A stretch of 64,000 bases of DNA from Porphyromonas cangingivalis (lineage in GTDB: Bacteria; Bacteroidota; Bacteroidia; Bacteroidales; Porphyromonadaceae). Within the stretch, counting starts at the first letter, position 1. Each line of letters begins with the position of its first letter. The notes beneath the pieces are model-generated. The model was given only the letters and a program-made list of their open reading frames with translations, searched no databases and was not told the origin of the DNA. The stretch lies in contig NZ_LR134506.1 in the NCBI RefSeq assembly GCF_900638305.1, forward strand, positions 1,488,001-1,552,000. Direction: 5' to 3'. Positions 44,754 through 52,877 of the stretch are shown one piece after another. Made by a program: the position numbers and the translations under genes.

Positions 44754-44914
44754 AGCCTATCGATTTTGACAGATCGTAGGCTCGGAAGATCCCAAAAGAT
44801 AATCAAGGCAGAGAGACGGACTTGCTTCCGCTCTCTGCTTTATTTTTAGTCGCAGAGGTTATAAACGAATTATCCCTCATAAACCCAAAAGAGGTGTCTA
44901 TGAGGGATGATTCA
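44754..44914. other. Cluster of three further hairpins
   Basis: AGCCTA/TAGGCT (about 44754-44782), a rightward terminator-like GCAGAGAG...CTCTCTGC followed by TTTATTTTTAG (44808-44848), and a 15-bp stem GAATTATCCCTCATA / TATGAGGGATGATTC (about 44870-44914). No gene lies between etfA and the second hairpin, so a 3'-derived or independent small RNA is possible. The third may end the leftward GNAT gene. Confidence 0.4.
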
Positions 44915-44934
44915 TCCGATATTGGATATAAGAC

Positions 44935-45455
44935 TTATGCCATGACGACAGTCTCAAGATCGCTCTTGAATCTATGATATTCGTCCTCGGCTATCCTCCT
45001 TCCGGAGGTCAAAACCACCAACGGATGGGACTCATACCCCCCCTATAAGGAGGATGGGTATGCGGATAGGGGTTCTGATGAAAACCACACCGCTCGTAAA
45101 ATCTCAAGCGAGCCTCAGATATGGCATCCACGATGGGATCTATCTCCAACAGTACGGTCTTAGAGACAGAGTGGACAAAGGCCTCCAATAGCTTTGTGCC
45201 ATGCCCTTTCCCTCTGACTTCAGCAGAGACAGCGAGGTGTTCGACATACACATAGTCGTCGAATGCCCGGTAAGCGATAAAACCCACAAATGAGTGACCT
45301 TCGGTATACCCCATGAGATGATATTCGGGGCGCATGAAGACTGCTCGTTGCTGCTATTCGGTCCTTTGCTCAAAGATCGGGAAACTCGCCGAACAGAGCG
45401 TACTGAGAGGATCATAGAGCATGTGCTTGGTGTCCCTTATCCTATGGCTTTCCAT
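44935..45455 (-). pseudogene. Disrupted GNAT-family acetyltransferase
   Basis: The central part (45009-45335) encodes a clear GNAT core: HSFVGFIAYRAFDDYVYVEHLAVS and the acetyl-CoA loop VRGKGHGTKLLEAF. In the same frame the gene can be extended upstream to ATG 45455, right after the mscS stop, giving MESHRIRDTKHMLYDPLSTL as a typical GNAT N-terminus, but an in-frame TAG (45354-45356) interrupts it at codon 34. At the 3' end a run of seven Cs on the plus strand (45037-45043) puts the expected tail (HPLVVLTSGRRIAEDEYHRF, ending VVMA) in another frame, ending at 44935. With one extra base the full ~170-residue protein is restored. Two lesions suggest a pseudogene; phase variation at the homopolymer or sequencing error remain alternatives. 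Confidence 0.7.
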
Positions 45456-45456
45456 A

Positions 45457-46278
45457 TCACTTCTTGACGGTGACGGTAGGGAATGGGAACGAGATACCTT
45501 GCTTGTTGAACTCTGCATAGACCCTCTTGTTGAAATCCCATGTCACATCCCAATAGTGCTCAGAAGGCACCCAGAACCTCACAAGAATATCAACCGAACT
45601 ACTATTGAGTCTATCGAGAAGGATGAGTGGAGCAGGATCCGAAAGGATACGACTGTCGCTCTTGATAAGGGCCTCGATAACAGGTCTTGCACGCTCGAAG
45701 TCATCTCCGTACTCGATGCTCACAGACCTGTCGATACGGCGGGTGTCACTCATGCTGTAGTTGATGATCGCACCACTGCTCATGACCCCATTGGGGATGA
45801 AGATCTTCTTATTGTCGGGAGTGATGAGGATGGTATGGAAGATACGTATCTCGGAGACTGTACCAAGGAGATTCTGCGCCTCGACGACATCACCGACACG
45901 TATGGGACGGGTGATGAGGAGGACAAGACCACCGGCAAGGTTCTTGAGGTCATTACTCAGAGCCATACCGATGGCGAGACCCATCGAAGCAAGAAGAGCA
46001 GCGAACGAAACAGCTGCAAAACCAATCTTGGAGAGGATCGACACCCCGAGAAGGATGAGCAGAGTGATACGAGCTCCGCTGGTGATGAAGGAGATCACAC
46101 CTTTATCGACATCTCTGTGCGTAAGGATCTTGTTGATCCACTTGACAACAATGTTGATGAGCCAGCGTCCGACGATGAAGATGACGATAGCCAAGAGCAC
46201 CTTGATACCGAAGTCGAGGGCAATCTTGCCCCATTTGGACAACAGGGCTTCTGTGTTTGAGAGATTTATTGAGTCCAT
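45457..46278 (-). CDS. mscS: Small-conductance mechanosensitive channel (MscS family)
   Basis: A 273-residue inner-membrane channel. The start at 46278 (MDSINLSNTEALLSK) follows the -7 element at 46310. TM1 is FGIKVLLAIVIFIVGRWLINI, TM2 ITLLILLGVSILSKIGF, and the pore helix TM3 reads AALLASMGLAIGMALSNDLKNLAGGLVLL with the Gly/Ala packing of MscS. The cytosolic beta domain follows (RPIRVGDVVEAQNLLGTVSEI, IFIPNGVMSSGAIINYS), and the C-terminal FNKQGISFPFPTVTV is conserved. Opens on membrane tension to release solutes. The disrupted GNAT gene starts 1 bp past its stop. Confidence 0.93.
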   Translation of the reverse strand: MDSINLSNTEALLSKWGKIALDFGIKVLLAIVIFIVGRWLINIVVKWINKILTHRDVDKGVISFITSGARITLLILLGVSILSKIGFAAVSFAALLASMGLAIGMALSNDLKNLAGGLVLLITRPIRVGDVVEAQNLLGTVSEIRIFHTILITPDNKKIFIPNGVMSSGAIINYSMSDTRRIDRSVSIEYGDDFERARPVIEALIKSDSRILSDPAPLILLDRLNSSSVDILVRFWVPSEHYWDVTWDFNKRVYAEFNKQGISFPFPTVTVKK

Positions 46279-46309
46279 AAAAATCAAATAGTTTGTGCTA
46301 TAACAGCTG

Positions 46310-46317
46310 CAAAGATA
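46310..46317 (-). promoter_or_regulatory. -7 element of mscS
   Basis: The minus strand reads TATCTTTG 32 bp before the mscS start. Confidence 0.45.
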
Positions 46318-46404
46318 AAAATATCCGAGAGATCGTTAGGAAAAGCCTCCGAATAAGCCTCTAAAAATCCCCTTCGGCTTGGATCATTTTTAAGAAAAAA
46401 CGAC

Positions 46405-46412
46405 TAAATTTG
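46405..46412 (+). promoter_or_regulatory. -7 element of serB
   Basis: TAAATTTG 53 bp before the serB start. The nearest TTG (46379-46381) is 23 bp upstream, slightly too far for the consensus. Confidence 0.4.
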
Positions 46413-46464
46413 AAGATTATGGGGTGGAGATTCTCATGATTTTAACAATAGAAACCAATATAGT

Positions 46465-47697
46465 ATGGAGAATGAAATAATCCTTGCCATATTCAATGGT
46501 ACAGACCGCCCCGGTGTGACGGCGGCGATAACAGAAGTGCTTGCGGAGCATGAGGCGACCGTCCTCGACATCGGTCAGGCAGACATCCACAGCCACCTGA
46601 GTCTCGGCATCCTCTTCAGCGCAGATAAGAGCACTTCGGGGAGCATCCTCAAAGACCTGCTCTTCATGAGCAATAAGCTCAATGTCAACGTGACCTTCAG
46701 ACCCATCGACCCCGAAAACTACACGGGATGGGTGCAAAATCAGGGTAAGAACAAGTACATCATCACCATCCTTGCGAAGAAGATCGAGGCGGACATGGTG
46801 GCTTCGATCACTCGTGAGATCGCCGATCAGGGGATGAACATCGACGACATCAAGCGTCTCACGGGTCGTATCCCACTTGTCGAGCAGGATCGTGTCCCCA
46901 AGGCGAGTATCGAACTTTCCGTGCGTGGCACACCGAGAGACAAAGAACTATTGCAGAAGCACTTCATGGACTTCACAAAGAAGTACGAGATGGACATATC
47001 ATTCCAGCAGGAGAGTATGTTCCGCCGTATGCGCCGTGTGATCTGCTTCGATATGGACTCGACACTCATCAAGACAGAGGTCATCGACGAACTCGCGATG
47101 CGTGCCGGCGTGGGCGATAAGGTCAAGGAGATCACCGAGTCTGCAATGAGAGGAGAGATCGACTTCAACGAGAGCTTCATCCAACGTGTGGCTCTCCTCA
47201 AGGGATTGGATGTCTCGGTGATGAGAGATATTGCCGTAAACCTTCCGATCATGGACGGAGTGGATCGTACGATGCGCATCCTCAAGAAGGTGGGCTTCAA
47301 GATCGCCATCCTCTCGGGGGGATTTACTTATTTCGGAAAGTACTTGCAGGACAAGTACGGCATCGACTATGTCTATGCTAACGAACTCGAAGTGGGAGAA
47401 GACGGCAAACTCACCGGTCGTCACCTCGGAGACATCGTCGACGGCAAGCGTAAGGCTGAGCTACTCAAACTCATCGCTCAGGTGGAGAAGGTAGACATCC
47501 GCCAGACCGTCGCTGTCGGAGACGGAGCCAATGACCTTCCGATGATCACGACAGCCGGTCTCGGTATCGCCTTTCATGCGAAGCCAAAGGTGAAAGAGTC
47601 GGCTCGTCAGTCGATCACAACGATGGGCTTGGACGGTATCCTCTACTTCTTGGGCTACAAAGACTCGATCATCGACGAAGTGGAGTTCAACATCTAA
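46465..47697 (+). CDS. serB: Phosphoserine phosphatase SerB with N-terminal ACT domains
   Basis: A 410-residue HAD phosphatase making L-serine from phosphoserine. Two ACT domains occupy about residues 1-180 (MENEIILAIFNGTDRPGVTA; YIITILAKKIEADMVASITREI). The catalytic domain starts at VICFDMDSTLIKTEVIDELA, where Asp196 is the nucleophile; SGGFTYFGKYL and VAVGDGANDLPMI are HAD motifs II and IV. This ACT-ACT-SerB layout is the one in P. gingivalis, where SerB is reported to act also on host proteins during invasion (established for that species, not shown here). Monocistronic or leading into the Dabb/yraN pair 21 bp downstream. Confidence 0.96.
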   Translation: MENEIILAIFNGTDRPGVTAAITEVLAEHEATVLDIGQADIHSHLSLGILFSADKSTSGSILKDLLFMSNKLNVNVTFRPIDPENYTGWVQNQGKNKYIITILAKKIEADMVASITREIADQGMNIDDIKRLTGRIPLVEQDRVPKASIELSVRGTPRDKELLQKHFMDFTKKYEMDISFQQESMFRRMRRVICFDMDSTLIKTEVIDELAMRAGVGDKVKEITESAMRGEIDFNESFIQRVALLKGLDVSVMRDIAVNLPIMDGVDRTMRILKKVGFKIAILSGGFTYFGKYLQDKYGIDYVYANELEVGEDGKLTGRHLGDIVDGKRKAELLKLIAQVEKVDIRQTVAVGDGANDLPMITTAGLGIAFHAKPKVKESARQSITTMGLDGILYFLGYKDSIIDEVEFNI

Positions 47698-47718
47698 TCA
47701 TTATAATCTCGGTAGTTT

Positions 47719-48021
47719 ATGATCAGACACATAGTGATGTTCAAGCTCAAAGAAGAGCTTTCCGAACGTGACCTTACCGACATCATCTCTCGTGCCAAGA
47801 CTGAGCTCGAAGCTCTCGTACCTAAGATCGATGTCCTGCGCGACCTCAAGGTCTATACGAACGTCAACCCAAAGGAGGAGTATCATTTTTCTTTGATCGC
47901 CGACTTGGACAAGTTTGAGGATGTGGAGGTATATGCCCTTAATCCCGATCACATGGCCATCGTCACAGGGCTCATCAAGCCAAACCTCGCCAAGAGGGCT
48001 TGTGTAGACATCGTCGTATGA
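47719..48021 (+). CDS. Dabb (stress-responsive alpha/beta barrel) protein
   Basis: A 100-residue dimeric ferredoxin-like fold protein. MIRHIVMFKLKEELSERD is the typical first strand of the Dabb family, with the conserved His4 and the VMFK pattern; YHFSLIADLDKFEDVEVYALNPDHMAI forms the second half. Members bind small ligands or act in stress responses with no common reaction. It lies 21 bp after serB, and its stop overlaps the yraN start (ATGA). Confidence 0.88.
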   Translation: MIRHIVMFKLKEELSERDLTDIISRAKTELEALVPKIDVLRDLKVYTNVNPKEEYHFSLIADLDKFEDVEVYALNPDHMAIVTGLIKPNLAKRACVDIVV

Positions 48022-48401
48022 CGGTGATGGAGATGAAAGGCTCAAGGCTCGGAAAAGCCGTCGAAGCACTCGTCTGTGATCACCTGAGGGACAAGGGATT
48101 TGTCATCCTTGATCAAAACCTCAAGATCGGCAATTACGAGATAGATATCATAGCCATGTGGGAGCGTGTCTTGGTCTTTGTGGAGGTCAAGGCACGCTCC
48201 GGTGCTATGGATATGGAGGAGATGGCCGAACTCATCACCCCGGCCAAAGAACGCCGTCTCATCATCGCTGCGGATGCCTATGCTTCGTCTTCCCGAGGCG
48301 ACTTTGACAGTTGTCGCTTCGATTACGTCTTTGTCGACATGACGGGAATGAAGTATGAGATAATGCACTATGAGGAGGCTTTTGTGCCGACGGTGTACTG
48401 A
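48018..48401 (+). CDS. YraN / UPF0102 nuclease-like protein
   Basis: A 127-residue protein of the YraN family with a restriction-endonuclease-like fold. GKAVEALVCDHLRDKGFVIL is the N-terminal helix, NYEIDIIAM supplies the catalytic-type Asp and VFVEVKARSG the ExK motif. Role is thought to be in Holliday-junction or DNA processing but not established. The start at 48018 overlaps the Dabb stop codon; a second ATG at 48027 is possible. Confidence 0.88.
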   Translation: MTVMEMKGSRLGKAVEALVCDHLRDKGFVILDQNLKIGNYEIDIIAMWERVLVFVEVKARSGAMDMEEMAELITPAKERRLIIAADAYASSSRGDFDSCRFDYVFVDMTGMKYEIMHYEEAFVPTVY

Positions 48402-48420
48402 GATATGTCGAAAAAAATAA

Positions 48421-48428
48421 TATCTTTG
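48421..48428 (+). promoter_or_regulatory. -7 element before the DUF4831 gene
   Basis: TATCTTTG, 74 bp before the ATG at 48503. It favours that start over one at 48461. Confidence 0.45.
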
Positions 48429-48502
48429 TACGTCGTGTGTCCTAAAGTCAGGAGTTTCTGATGTTTTCGACACACATGCGTAACAATAAAGTGAACAGTC
48501 GT

Positions 48503-49585
48503 ATGTACAAATATATCTTTGCTCTGCTCACCTTGATTGCAAGCGGTACTCTCTCGCAGGCTCAAGTGCGTGTGCAACGCTACGATGTCACCGAAGGGGA
48601 CGGCAACAGTGTCACCTACAGTCTTCCCCGGACACGTCTTTATGTTGCGGTCACCGTCGAAGAGGCGGTCTCCACCCCGGGAGAGTTTGCTCTGTATGCA
48701 GAGAAGTACCTCGGCATCAGGACAGCACCGATGAAAGCCTCTCGCACTTTCCGCATCAAAGATGTGAAGATGGGGACTTATGGTATCCCCGATCCCGACA
48801 GGCGTTATACCGTGCGATTCAAAAACAATTCGACAGCCACATACCTCCAACTGACACCCGATGGGATCATCTGTGCGATCAACTCGGAGTACATCCCCCT
48901 TGGGCAGATCCCCGAAGAGGGCCGCACCGACTTCCCGATCGAAGAACCTACCGATCGTTACTCGGCGATGTCAGAAGAGTATGTCCAAGCCACTTCGGCT
49001 ATGAAGCAAGCTGAGATCACAGCGGGAGAGATCTTCCGCATCCGTGAGAGCCGCACTGCCATAGTCAGTGGCGAAGCCGAACAGCCATTCCCCGATGGTA
49101 CGGCAATGAAGCTCGCCATCGCAGGACTTGACAAGCAGGAAAATGCCCTTACCGAAAGATTCATGGGCAAGACGAAGGTACGTACACAGACTTTCGTCAT
49201 TCGTGACATCGTTGCAGACGAAGAGGGCAAGGGGATAGCTTTCCGTTTCTCAGAAACATTGGGGCTTTTGGATCGTGACGATCTCCGAGGCGAACCGGTA
49301 TATCTTGACATAAGGATACTCGAACGTGCACCCGAGCTCTCCGAAAAAGAGACGGCAAAGAAAGAAAAGTCACTCCTCAAGAGTATCATCTACAACATCC
49401 CCGGCAAGATCCAAGCCACACTCATAGCCGACGGTCGTCGTCTCCTCTCAGGCGACTTCGACATCGCTCAACTCGGCACGAGAGAAAATCTCAACCCATC
49501 ACTATTCTCAGCAAAGGGTGCTCGCACAAGCATCATCTTCAATCCGGAGACCGGCAGTATCCGCCAGGTCAAAGAGTTGCAATGA
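48503..49585 (+). CDS. DUF4831 family exported protein
   Basis: A 360-residue protein with signal peptide (MYKYIFALLTLIASGTLSQA). The mature chain starts QVRVQRYDVTEGDGNSVTYSLPRT and continues with LYVAVTVEEAVSTPGEFALYAEKYLGI, the pattern I associate with Bacteroidetes DUF4831 proteins. The C-terminal part is beta-rich and ends ARTSIIFNPETGSIRQVKELQ. No enzymatic motif is visible. Probably periplasmic. The function is unknown; family call is from memory of the pattern. Confidence 0.75.
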   Translation: MYKYIFALLTLIASGTLSQAQVRVQRYDVTEGDGNSVTYSLPRTRLYVAVTVEEAVSTPGEFALYAEKYLGIRTAPMKASRTFRIKDVKMGTYGIPDPDRRYTVRFKNNSTATYLQLTPDGIICAINSEYIPLGQIPEEGRTDFPIEEPTDRYSAMSEEYVQATSAMKQAEITAGEIFRIRESRTAIVSGEAEQPFPDGTAMKLAIAGLDKQENALTERFMGKTKVRTQTFVIRDIVADEEGKGIAFRFSETLGLLDRDDLRGEPVYLDIRILERAPELSEKETAKKEKSLLKSIIYNIPGKIQATLIADGRRLLSGDFDIAQLGTRENLNPSLFSAKGARTSIIFNPETGSIRQVKELQ

Positions 49586-49664
49586 TCACCCGATAGGCAA
49601 CAAGCATATAATCGACGCAAAATATACAATCAATTTCATACACAAACTAACTACTAATTAACTT

Positions 49665-51224
49665 ATGGCACAAAGAAAGAAACATCCTAATGGGCTGATT
49701 GCTGCGGCGTTGGCAAACATGGGTGAGCGTTTTGGCTTCTACACGATGATGGCTATCCTCGTGCTCTTCCTGGGCGCAAAGTTCGGTCTATCTGAGTCAG
49801 AGGCAGGTCTTATCTACTCAACCTTCTACTTCGGTATCTACGCACTTGCGCTTATCGGTGGTATCGTAGCCGACCGCACACGTAAGTACAAGACTACCAT
49901 CCTTGCAGGTTTGGTCTTCATGACGATTGGTTATGCCATCCTGTCTATCCCCACAACGATTACGTTGGACAACAAGACAATGATGCTTATCTTCACTTGT
50001 TTTGCACTCTTCGTGATCGCATTCGGTAATGGTCTCTTCAAGGGTAACCTCCAAGCCCTTGTCGGTCAGATGTACGACCGTGGCGACTACACAAACAAGG
50101 AGCGTGACGCAGGTTTCACATTGTTCTATATGTTTATCAACATCGGTTCGATGTTTGCTCCATTCGTTGCACCTGTCATCCGTGAAAAGTGGCTCAACGC
50201 CCACAACTTCACTTACGATGCGAAGCTCCCTGAGCTCTGCCACAGATTTATGGAAGGCAACATCACACCTGAGCAGTCGGCGATCTTCGAACAGCTTGCG
50301 AACAAGGTGTCTATCGGTGGTCTCAGCACTTCTCTCGGAGACTTTGCGGCTTCTTATCTCGATGTCTTCAACACCGGTTTCCACTACTCATTCGCGGTGG
50401 CTATCGTGACCATGTTGATTTCACTCGTGATCTTCATCACCAACAAAAATAAGTTCCCCGATCCGGGACAAAAGGTGGCAAAGACCGGTGCACAAGAAGC
50501 TCCTGTGGCAGAGATGGATCCTGCAGAAGTCAGACAACGTATCTTCGCTCTTGGCGCGGTTATGGCTGTTGTTATCTTCTTCTGGTTCTCATTCCACCAG
50601 AACGGTCTCACGCTGACTTATTTTGCAAAGGACTTCACATTCCTTCCAACCATCAACATCGGCTCGTTCAGCTACTCTCTTGCACCTGAAAACTTCCAGA
50701 GCCTCAACCCATTCTTCGTGGTGACACTTGCACCTGCTGTCCTTGCCTTCTTCGGCTTTATGGCTGCTCGTGGCCTCAACATCACCACACCTATGAAGAT
50801 CACCATCGGTATGGGACTCGCTGCGGTAGGTTTCTTGATCATGACTCTTGGATCGTTCGATCTTCCACTTCTCAGCGAAGCTAAGAACATGAGCCCTGAA
50901 GAACTCGCACCATACCTCGCTTCACCATGGTTGCTCGTAGGTACGTACTTCGTCCTCACCATCGCTGAGCTCTTCATCAGCCCACTCGGACTATCGTTCG
51001 TATCACAGGTGGCTCCTCCTAAGCTCCAAGGTCTCATGCAAGGTCTGTGGTTGCTCGCAACCGGTCTTGGTAACCAATTGCTCTTCATCGGTGCTATCCT
51101 TTACAAGAACACCGCACTTTACATCACTTGGGCAGTATTTGTCATCGTCTGTATCATCTCTATGTTCATCATGCTTTCTATGGTGAAGTGGCTCAACAGA
51201 GTGACAGGTCAGAGCACAAAATAA
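49665..51224 (+). CDS. POT-family proton-dependent peptide transporter
   Basis: A 519-residue inner-membrane symporter for di- and tripeptides. It has the signature of the PTR/POT family: GERFGFYTMMAILVLFL in TM1 (ExxER-type proton site), TFYFGIYALALIGGIVADRTRKYKT between TM2 and TM3, and FTLFYMFINIGSMFAPFVAP (PTR2 signature). About 14 membrane segments with a long loop near 175-240. Peptide uptake fits an asaccharolytic lifestyle and the PepD dipeptidase elsewhere in the window. A small Arg-rich gene follows 24 bp later. Confidence 0.93.
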   Translation: MAQRKKHPNGLIAAALANMGERFGFYTMMAILVLFLGAKFGLSESEAGLIYSTFYFGIYALALIGGIVADRTRKYKTTILAGLVFMTIGYAILSIPTTITLDNKTMMLIFTCFALFVIAFGNGLFKGNLQALVGQMYDRGDYTNKERDAGFTLFYMFINIGSMFAPFVAPVIREKWLNAHNFTYDAKLPELCHRFMEGNITPEQSAIFEQLANKVSIGGLSTSLGDFAASYLDVFNTGFHYSFAVAIVTMLISLVIFITNKNKFPDPGQKVAKTGAQEAPVAEMDPAEVRQRIFALGAVMAVVIFFWFSFHQNGLTLTYFAKDFTFLPTINIGSFSYSLAPENFQSLNPFFVVTLAPAVLAFFGFMAARGLNITTPMKITIGMGLAAVGFLIMTLGSFDLPLLSEAKNMSPEELAPYLASPWLLVGTYFVLTIAELFISPLGLSFVSQVAPPKLQGLMQGLWLLATGLGNQLLFIGAILYKNTALYITWAVFVIVCIISMFIMLSMVKWLNRVTGQSTK

Positions 51225-51248
51225 TACGTCACTGACAGTACAGGCCTC

Positions 51249-51581
51249 ATGCTTTCCGTCACGCCACCTCGACAGACCGTCCGTCCGCTCCGCTTCGTGC
51301 GTTGGAGCCGTCGCTCATCGGCGACCTTCCACAGCATAGGCAGGGAAGTCACCATCGGTCATCTCGCAGGTAACGTCGTCGAACGCCTCTCGCTCAAGAG
51401 CACCCGAGGCACATCCGTGACACGTGACGGCATACTCTTTCGACACGACACAAAGACAGAGGACGAGGAGGGTCTCCACGAGAGAGCCTGCCTCCTCTCC
51501 CTTTCGGAAGCGATCATGCTTCCTTCTGTCCCATCAGTCACCGCCGAAGGAGGTAGCACCGGCTTGATACACACCCTATAA
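51249..51581 (+). CDS. Small Arg-rich protein of unknown function
   Basis: A 110-residue basic protein, 24 bp after the peptide transporter and 4 bp before a perfect terminator hairpin, which supports a real gene. Residues about 15-50 read LRFVRWSRRSSATFHSIG and then REVTIGHLAGNVVERLSLK. The WSRK-xxA-xF-xSIGxxVxIG pattern recalls short unannotated Bacteroidetes proteins often seen before TonB-dependent receptors (recollection only, not checked); here a transporter precedes instead. There is no signal peptide or membrane segment. The rest of the chain is low complexity. Confidence 0.5.
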   Translation: MLSVTPPRQTVRPLRFVRWSRRSSATFHSIGREVTIGHLAGNVVERLSLKSTRGTSVTRDGILFRHDTKTEDEEGLHERACLLSLSEAIMLPSVPSVTAEGGSTGLIHTL

Positions 51582-51585
51582 ATGC

Positions 51586-51623
51586 AAGGGCTGTGTCGAA
51601 ACATTGATTTCGACACAGCCCTT
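51586..51623 (+). terminator. Terminator after the Arg-rich gene
   Basis: A perfect 16-bp stem AAGGGCTGTGTCGAAA / TTTCGACACAGCCCTT with a 6-nt loop. It shares its core arms with the terminator at 44583. Confidence 0.8.
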
Positions 51624-51740
51624 ATTTGTATCCGGACAAAAGTCAGCGTTCGACCGTCTGCACTTCAGATCAGGGAGGACTGCGCATCGCCCACCTAAGA
51701 GACAGATGCCTGCGGAGATCATCGTCCTCAACTCTCCCCA

Positions 51741-51825
51741 AAAAGGGTCGTAGGACTCTCGGATTTACCTTTAACGACTTTCAAGATCGAACTTAACGAC
51801 TTTCGTCATCAAGTTTAACGACTTT
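51741..51825. repeat. 22-bp tandem repeat element, locus 4
   Basis: Three 22-bp units in reverse orientation (51760-51781, 51782-51803, 51804-51825), each ending TTAACGACTTT. The left flank AAAAAGGGTCGTAGGACTC resembles a degraded forward unit, so the ends again point inward. It lies 33-120 bp before bioB and ends in a T-run. A weak -7-like TACCTTTA (51766-51773) lies inside it. The remaining 51624-51740 shows nothing. Confidence 0.85.
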
Positions 51826-51857
51826 TTTTGTTGCGTCCTACCACTTTTTGGAGCCAC

Positions 51858-52877
51858 GTGACACACACTCATCTCACTCTAACTCTTATCACATTGGATA
51901 TCAACAAACTCATAGACGACATCATATCAGGATATAGGATCAAAGACATCGACGAACTCCTCACCATCGTCGAGGGGACTGAGCCCGAAGCTCTCCACGA
52001 GGCTTGCCACCGTCTCACCCGCACACTCCACGGTGACGGCTTCGACACCTGCACGATCATCAACGTCAAGAGCGGTCTCTGTCCCGAGGACTGTAAATGG
52101 TGCGCGCAGAGTGCACACTACTCTACGGGATGTGACACTTACGACATCCTCGAAACGACACGTACCACTCAGCAAGCTCTGCACAACGAGTCCCTCGGTG
52201 TCAAGCGTTTCTCTCTCGTGGCGAGCGGTCGTCGCCCCTCGATGAAGGAGACAGAGAAGTATGTACGCCTCATCAAGGACATCAAGAAACACAGCGGTAT
52301 CGCCTGCTGCGCCTCCCTCGGCTTGGCGACCGAAGAGACCCTTCGCCCTCTGAGGGAAGCAGGGGTAGAGACCTATCACTGCAATATGGAGAGTGCCCCT
52401 TCGTTCTTCGACACTCTGTGCTCGACCCACACGCAGGCGGACAAGGAGGAGACCCTCAAAGCGGCCCAACGTGTCGGCATGAGGGTATGCTCGGGCGGCA
52501 TCATCGGCATGGGTGAAGACCGCAGACAGAGGGCGGAGTTTGCGCTCTATCTTGCCTCTCTCGGCATCCGCAGCATCCCACTCAACATCCTCCAGCCCAT
52601 CCCGGGCACACCACTTCAGAGTGTCGAGCGACTCACTCCCGAGGAGGTGCTCCTTGCCGTATGTATGTTCAGACTGGCGAATCCCGAAGCCTACATCCGC
52701 TTCTCGGGCGGACGAGGGCAGCTCGACCGTGACACCCAGCGCAAAGCCCTCTATATCGGGGTCAATGCCGCCATCACCGGCGACCTCCTGACCACCGTCG
52801 CTTCGGTGACAAAGGAGGATATGAAGCTCTTCAAAGAGATGGATTACGACACCTCCGCTCCAACGACTTGGCAATGA
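51858..52877 (+). CDS. bioB: Biotin synthase BioB
   Basis: A radical-SAM enzyme inserting sulfur into dethiobiotin. The [16 protein letters not shown] block (Cys codons at 52080, 52092 and 52101) binds the 4Fe-4S cluster; [47 protein letters not shown] and [12 protein letters not shown] follow as in the family, and RFSGGRGQL ends the barrel. The start is uncertain: GTG 51858 has a GGAG box 4 nt upstream; TTG 51894 (then [16 protein letters not shown]) is equally plausible. It is the first gene of bioBAFGCD and sits directly behind a 22-bp repeat element. Its stop overlaps the bioA start (ATGA). Confidence 0.95.
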   Translation: MTHTHLTLTLITLDINKLIDDIISGYRIKDIDELLTIVEGTEPEALHEACHRLTRTLHGDGFDTCTIINVKSGLCPEDCKWCAQSAHYSTGCDTYDILETTRTTQQALHNESLGVKRFSLVASGRRPSMKETEKYVRLIKDIKKHSGIACCASLGLATEETLRPLREAGVETYHCNMESAPSFFDTLCSTHTQADKEETLKAAQRVGMRVCSGGIIGMGEDRRQRAEFALYLASLGIRSIPLNILQPIPGTPLQSVERLTPEEVLLAVCMFRLANPEAYIRFSGGRGQLDRDTQRKALYIGVNAAITGDLLTTVASVTKEDMKLFKEMDYDTSAPTTWQ

